The notes under the pieces: generated by a model
What the model saw: only the letters and a program-made list of their open reading frames with translations
Database searches by the model: none
Told to the model about the DNA's origin: nothing
Shown: in pieces, positions 59,979 to 64,000 of the stretch
How the letters are laid out: each line of letters starts with the position of its first letter
Position numbering within the stretch: the first letter of the stretch is position 1
Made by a program: the position numbers and the translations under genes
Source: Globisporangium splendens
Taxonomy: Eukaryota > Oomycota > Peronosporomycetes > Pythiales > Pythiaceae
Assembly: GCA_006386115.1 (NCBI GenBank)
Contig: VFIW01000146.1
Location: 1-64,000, forward strand
Reading direction: 5' to 3'
Length of the DNA: 64,000 nucleotides

Positions 59979-62900
59979 TTATTTGCTGCGCACGAGGTCG
60001 CCCACGAACGCGCCAAAGTCTGCCAGCGCGCGCTTTCGGCTCGCGCTCGTGTCGCTTTTCAGCTCTAGCCACTTGGAAAATGCCGACGGTGCCACCGCGG
60101 CCTCCTTCTTCAAGTGATTCAGCAGGTCCTTGATTTCATCTAGAAAGAAAACAACAAAACAGACAAATGCCCGTCAGTACCACAGCAATTGCCTGGGCAA
60201 GTGACACACAAACAGCATGACGCACCACTATCGGTTCTAGTCTGGAAAATGCCTGAGACCACGCGCGCCTGGGTCTCGACGTCGCCGCAGAAGCCCGTGA
60301 GCAGCATACACCGTTCAGACGACGGCAACTTCTCGCCCTTCTTGTACGTGTCGAGGATGAACAGACTCGTGTGGGTCGCGAACAGAGTGTCCGTGCACAG
60401 ACTCTGCGGAATGTTCTTCTCGATCCAGCCCACGACCTCGTCGTACGAAGCCGAGCTGTTCACCTGCTCAATGAACGCAAACGCCACGTCCAACGGGATG
60501 ACGTCGCTGAGGTCGTACTTGGCGATCCACTTCTGGATCGTCTTGGCGTCGCGGTCGTGCGGCGCAAACAGGCTCTGCAGCGTCGAGTACGTCGCATGCA
60601 CCTCGTGCTTCGCCTTCTCCATGTCCACTTGCTTTAGCAGCTTCAGCGACTGGCCGCTCGCCGCCGCGAGGAACCCGCCCTGCACGACTTCGTCGAAGAT
60701 ATCGGCGTCGAGCTTGTTGCCGCAGCCGCAGAGGATCCAGTCCAGCGACACGCCCGTGGTCTTCGAGTCCTTCATGAAGCGCACAAGCAGGTTCGCGACG
60801 TGTTCGTGCAGCTTCGGCACATCGCACCAAACGTCAATCGCAAACTCGATCAGCTTCTCAATGCCGAACTGGATGCTAGCAGGCGACAGCGACTTCTTCT
60901 CGAGCACGAGCTTCTCCAGCATGTCAAACATGCCCTCGCGCACATTGTCCTTGGCGTCGCTCGCAATCTGCAAGATCTCCTTCGCAAACACGTGACCGAC
61001 CTCAGGGTGGCCGTTGAACTCCTTCACGAGCTCAGCCAAGCAAGCGTCGGCTTCGTTGATGTCCACAATCGACACGTATTCTTCCGCAGTGGATTTGGCG
61101 CGCTTCGCGATCTTCTCTTGCGCGTCTTCCGAGAGAGGCTCGACCTTTGGTCCACGTACAGGCTCCTCCTTAGCCGCTGGCTTCGCATCGCCTCGTTCTG
61201 GAGCTGGGGCGTTGCGGCTGCGCGACGAAAAGCTCGCAGGCGTACCTCCAGCAGCTCCGCCTCGGCGAGAGGCGTTCCCGAACGACGCAGGGCGTCCTTG
61301 CGGGCCCGTACTGACCGAGTCATCGCGCTGGATATTTCTCGAGCTGCGATCAATGGGGAGCGTCATGCGGTTCGAGCTGTTGCTGCGGTTACTCATCGAC
61401 TGCGACGATTGATACACTAGGGCCATCGTCGATCGCGAGGAAAAGCCACCATCACGGGACGAGTTCGAGCGTCGGTTATCCATTCGGAACGAGTCCGAGC
61501 GACCACCTCCAGACGGTGTGCTCACAGGCGGCTTTTGCTGTTCCCGTTCGGCTTCCTTTCGAATTTCATTCACAGTCTTCGCCTTCAGCTCCTTTCGGCG
61601 TGGCTCCCAGCGGTTGTTACGCAGGTCAATGACGTCCTTAATCATGAAGTTGATACGCGAGCACAGTCGCTTGTCCTTCAAGAGGATCTTGTCAAGGTAC
61701 TGGAAGTAGCTGGCCATCGCGCCTTGTGCTCCCTTTTTCTCAAGATCTTTGCCCATCGTAGACAGCAACTTGCACAGCGACTCCAAGTTCTCCTCATCGG
61801 GAGCATCACCAGGATGCACCGCCGTCAACACACCGTCCTTAACGTGAACACCCATCAACTTCATGATACATTCGTGCATAATGCGCTCGTGCAGCATGCC
61901 CTTGCGGTACAACTCACCAATAAAACGGATGTTTCCGAGCATACGGCTCTTCATGATCAGGCGCTTCTCCTCGTAATCGGCTTCCATCTCTGCCGTGATC
62001 TTGTCCTCAGCCTTGGCTTTTTTGTAATTTTCCTCGAGTTCTTCGTAAATGTTGTCTTTTTCGAATTCTTCTTGGCATGCATTGAGCAAAATACGCTTGA
62101 ACGAGCAGCTCTTAATCGCCGTTCGGTTCGCGTGATCGAAGCTCTCAAACGGACCGTTCAACGGCTGGTCGTCGCCGAGATCTTCCAACAACTGGCCGGA
62201 CCAATAGTAACTCGTTGGCTTTCCCTCTTGCTCGTCCTTCCAGATCTTAATGAACTTTTGGTTTTGAATACGCACTTCGCTGAGCTTTAGCGTTGAAGGA
62301 GCTGTCGTCGGTTCAAATTCATCGCTTCGTGCCGAATCCAAGGTCTCGGTCAAGGAATCAAACGGTCCGACGACCTCAGTGTCGTTCTCCGCCATCGTCG
62401 TCCAGTAAAACGTATTGTCGTCATCGTTTTGCACAATCTGAAGGAACGACCAGACCTTCCAGTTTTGCTCCAAGTGGACACACAAATCGGCATACATATC
62501 ACAGAAGTGGGGCTCGCCAAGCGCCTTGTCGAAAATGATCTTGATCACGCCCTGCAGCATCTCGAGACTCTCCATGTCGATCTCAGTGAGCTGTCCCGCC
62601 AAGCGATCGAACTTTTCGCGCGTCATCTTGTTCATAATACTATACACGCGCTTCTTTGCGGCTTCCAGTCCTGACGTCGCCTTCACAGGGATCCAGCGGT
62701 TTTCAGTGCGTTCGAGCGGCTTTACGGGTCCATCAAGCAGCGGCTCTTGCCCTTGGCCACCACGACCACCGCGGCCACCACGTCCTCCTCCACGCTCACC
62801 GCGACCACCACGCTTTGGTGGTGGATCCTGAGATCGCGTCCATTGACCGCCACCACCGCCGCCGTTCGATCCACGGGAAGTCTGTCGCGACAATTGCTGA

Positions 62901-64000
62901 CCGCCCTTCTCCCAACCAGCGGATCCGCCACCGCCGCGTCCACCGCGGGACGATCCACGCGCTGGTCCATCGTTCACGACTTCCATCGTTGGCCATTTCG
63001 AGTCTGGACCCGTGACTGCTTCCGGTAGCTCCGTGTAACGTTCTCGGAAGCTATTGTAAAAGAAAAAAAAAACAAGAGAAACACATCAGCTTTCGTGCAT
63101 ATTGTATCCTGTCTCATGCAAGCAGAATCTGGAAACATACCTCAACAAGACTTCGACGCTGTACGTGGTCTTGCCCGATGTCTTCTTCGCGACGACGCTC
63201 ACTTCCTTCACGGTTTCCTGCGTCACCTTCGGTTGCACATTGGCTTCCTCCGTCATAATCGGCGACGTCACCGCTTCCTGACGCGATGCTGGAGCCTTCT
63301 TTTTCGGGGAGACGGTCTTCGCCGTCTTCGTAGGACTCACAGTCTGCGCGACAGGCTCCTTCTTCGTCACCTTTGGCGACGTCACCGTGGTAGCGGCAGG
63401 CGCAGCGGTGCTGCTCTTTGCTTTCACTGGACTCGCTGGCGTTGGCTTGCTTTCCTCAACCACGACAGGCTTCTCGGTGACCTCCGCTGGCTTGGCCACC
63501 ACAGGTTCCTTCTTTTTTGGCGACACAGGCTCTTTCTTTGGAGTTGTGGCTTCCTCAACGGCAGGTTTCTTCTGCGGAGACTTTGGATCAGCGTTGCCAT
63601 TCTGCTTACTCTCCTTCTGTGGACTGGACGGCGCACCAGCGCTCGTAGCCGCGGTTTTCGTCGAAGCCGCTGGAGCAGCCGCAGCAGCTGGAACCGGAGT
63701 CTCCGCCTTCTCAGGTGCAGTCTCAGCAGGCGCAGACTCCTTGCTCTTCGAAGCAGTGATTTGCTTGCCTGTTTTCGGGTCAACGATCGCCATGGGCGCT
63801 GCTGGGGCTGGAGCGGTCACAACCGGCGCGGCAGCTTCGTCCTTGCTCTTTCCGCCACCATAATTGATCGGTTTGCCCGTTTTCGGATCAAGGATCTCCA
63901 GCGCTTTCCGTTCGCGTTTCGCAACCAGTTGACGCTGCTGCTGCATTGGCATCGCCACGCCGGCGCCCGGAATGCCCATGTTCATGTTCTGCATCGGCAT
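59979..64000 (-). CDS. EIF4G: Translation initiation factor eIF4G (5' end beyond window)
   Basis: Exons: beyond 64000 to 63141, 63050-60226 and 60139-59979. The N-terminal part is Pro/Ala/Lys-rich with two DPKTGK-type motifs (ILDPKTGKPI, IVDPKTGKQI). The eIF4E-binding motif YSVEVLL (Y-x4-L-L) spans the exon junction at 63141. An Arg/Gly-rich stretch is followed by the MIF4G domain (RVYSIMNKMTREKFDRLAGQ, FKRILLNACQEEFEKDN, IRFIGELYRKGMLHE). About 100 extra residues interrupt it. An MA3 domain (EEYVSIVDINEADACLAEL) and a W2-like end (KWIAKYDLSDVIPL ... FGAFVGDLVRSK) follow. It scaffolds eIF4E, eIF4A and eIF3 for cap-dependent translation. Confidence 0.93.

Overview
This window is nuclear DNA from a eukaryote, most probably an oomycete (a Phytophthora/Pythium-type stramenopile). 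Genes are compact and sit on both strands. Most introns are short (about 50-150 nt) with GT-AG ends. The gene set includes flagellar dynein and coiled-coil genes, a CBM20-trehalose-phosphate synthase fusion, a PP2C/cyclic-nucleotide/kinase-like fusion, secreted pepsin-like proteases and Ty3/gypsy retroelements. Genus and species cannot be read from the sequence alone.

Layout. 1-6.3 kb: two Ty3/gypsy elements on the minus strand. One (1-5.3 kb) has gag-protease, RT/RNase H and integrase; it appears to have inserted into the gag of another, whose 5' part remains at 5.3-6.3 kb. 7.1-10.1 kb: UTP12/WDR3, a ribosome-biogenesis WD40 protein. 10.2-11.6 kb: a three-exon NDK-like protein. 12.9-13.7 kb: an aquaglyceroporin, with a decayed copy of its 5' end at 14.4 kb. 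14.6-15.5 kb: an unrecognised gene with a disrupted frame. 15.85-17.66 kb: pyruvate kinase (4 exons). 20.3-24.1 kb: CBM20-TPS-TPP-like protein. 24.5-25.8 kb: GPN2, with a probable AT-AC (U12-type) intron. 25.8-28.9 kb: the axonemal dynein intermediate chain DNAI3/WDR63. 29.0-32.4 kb: PP2C-cNBD-cNBD-pseudokinase. 33-34 kb: a type II membrane glycosyltransferase-like protein. 35.8-36.8 kb: PhyH-type dioxygenase. 37.1-39.7 kb: anoctamin. 39.9-42.2 kb: EDEM-like GH47 mannosidase with a PA domain. 42.8 kb: CDC26. 43.3-44.5 kb: a seven-exon DOT1-like methyltransferase. 44.9-54.5 kb: a cluster of five pepsin-family aspartic protease genes, one truncated and produced by a very recent 1.2-kb duplication. 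56.4 kb: an ankyrin-repeat relic. 57.0-57.9 kb: a YbaK-domain protein. 58.4-59.8 kb: a flagellar-type coiled-coil protein. 60-64 kb (running off the end): eIF4G with an unusual insertion in MIF4G.

The genes do not form one pathway. Themes are core housekeeping (ribosome assembly, glycolysis, RNA polymerase assembly, translation initiation, APC/C, ER quality control), the flagellum (DNAI3, the coiled-coil protein, possibly the NDK-like protein) and an accessory part made of retroelements, the protease array and gene relics. No wholly new multi-gene system is evident. The most unusual items are the AT-AC intron in GPN2, the repeat-bearing insertion in the eIF4G MIF4G domain, the trehalose synthase fusion with substituted catalytic motifs, the gag-stop-pol arrangement of the retroelement and the layered duplications in the protease array. 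All intron positions were deduced by hand from splice signals and protein continuity.
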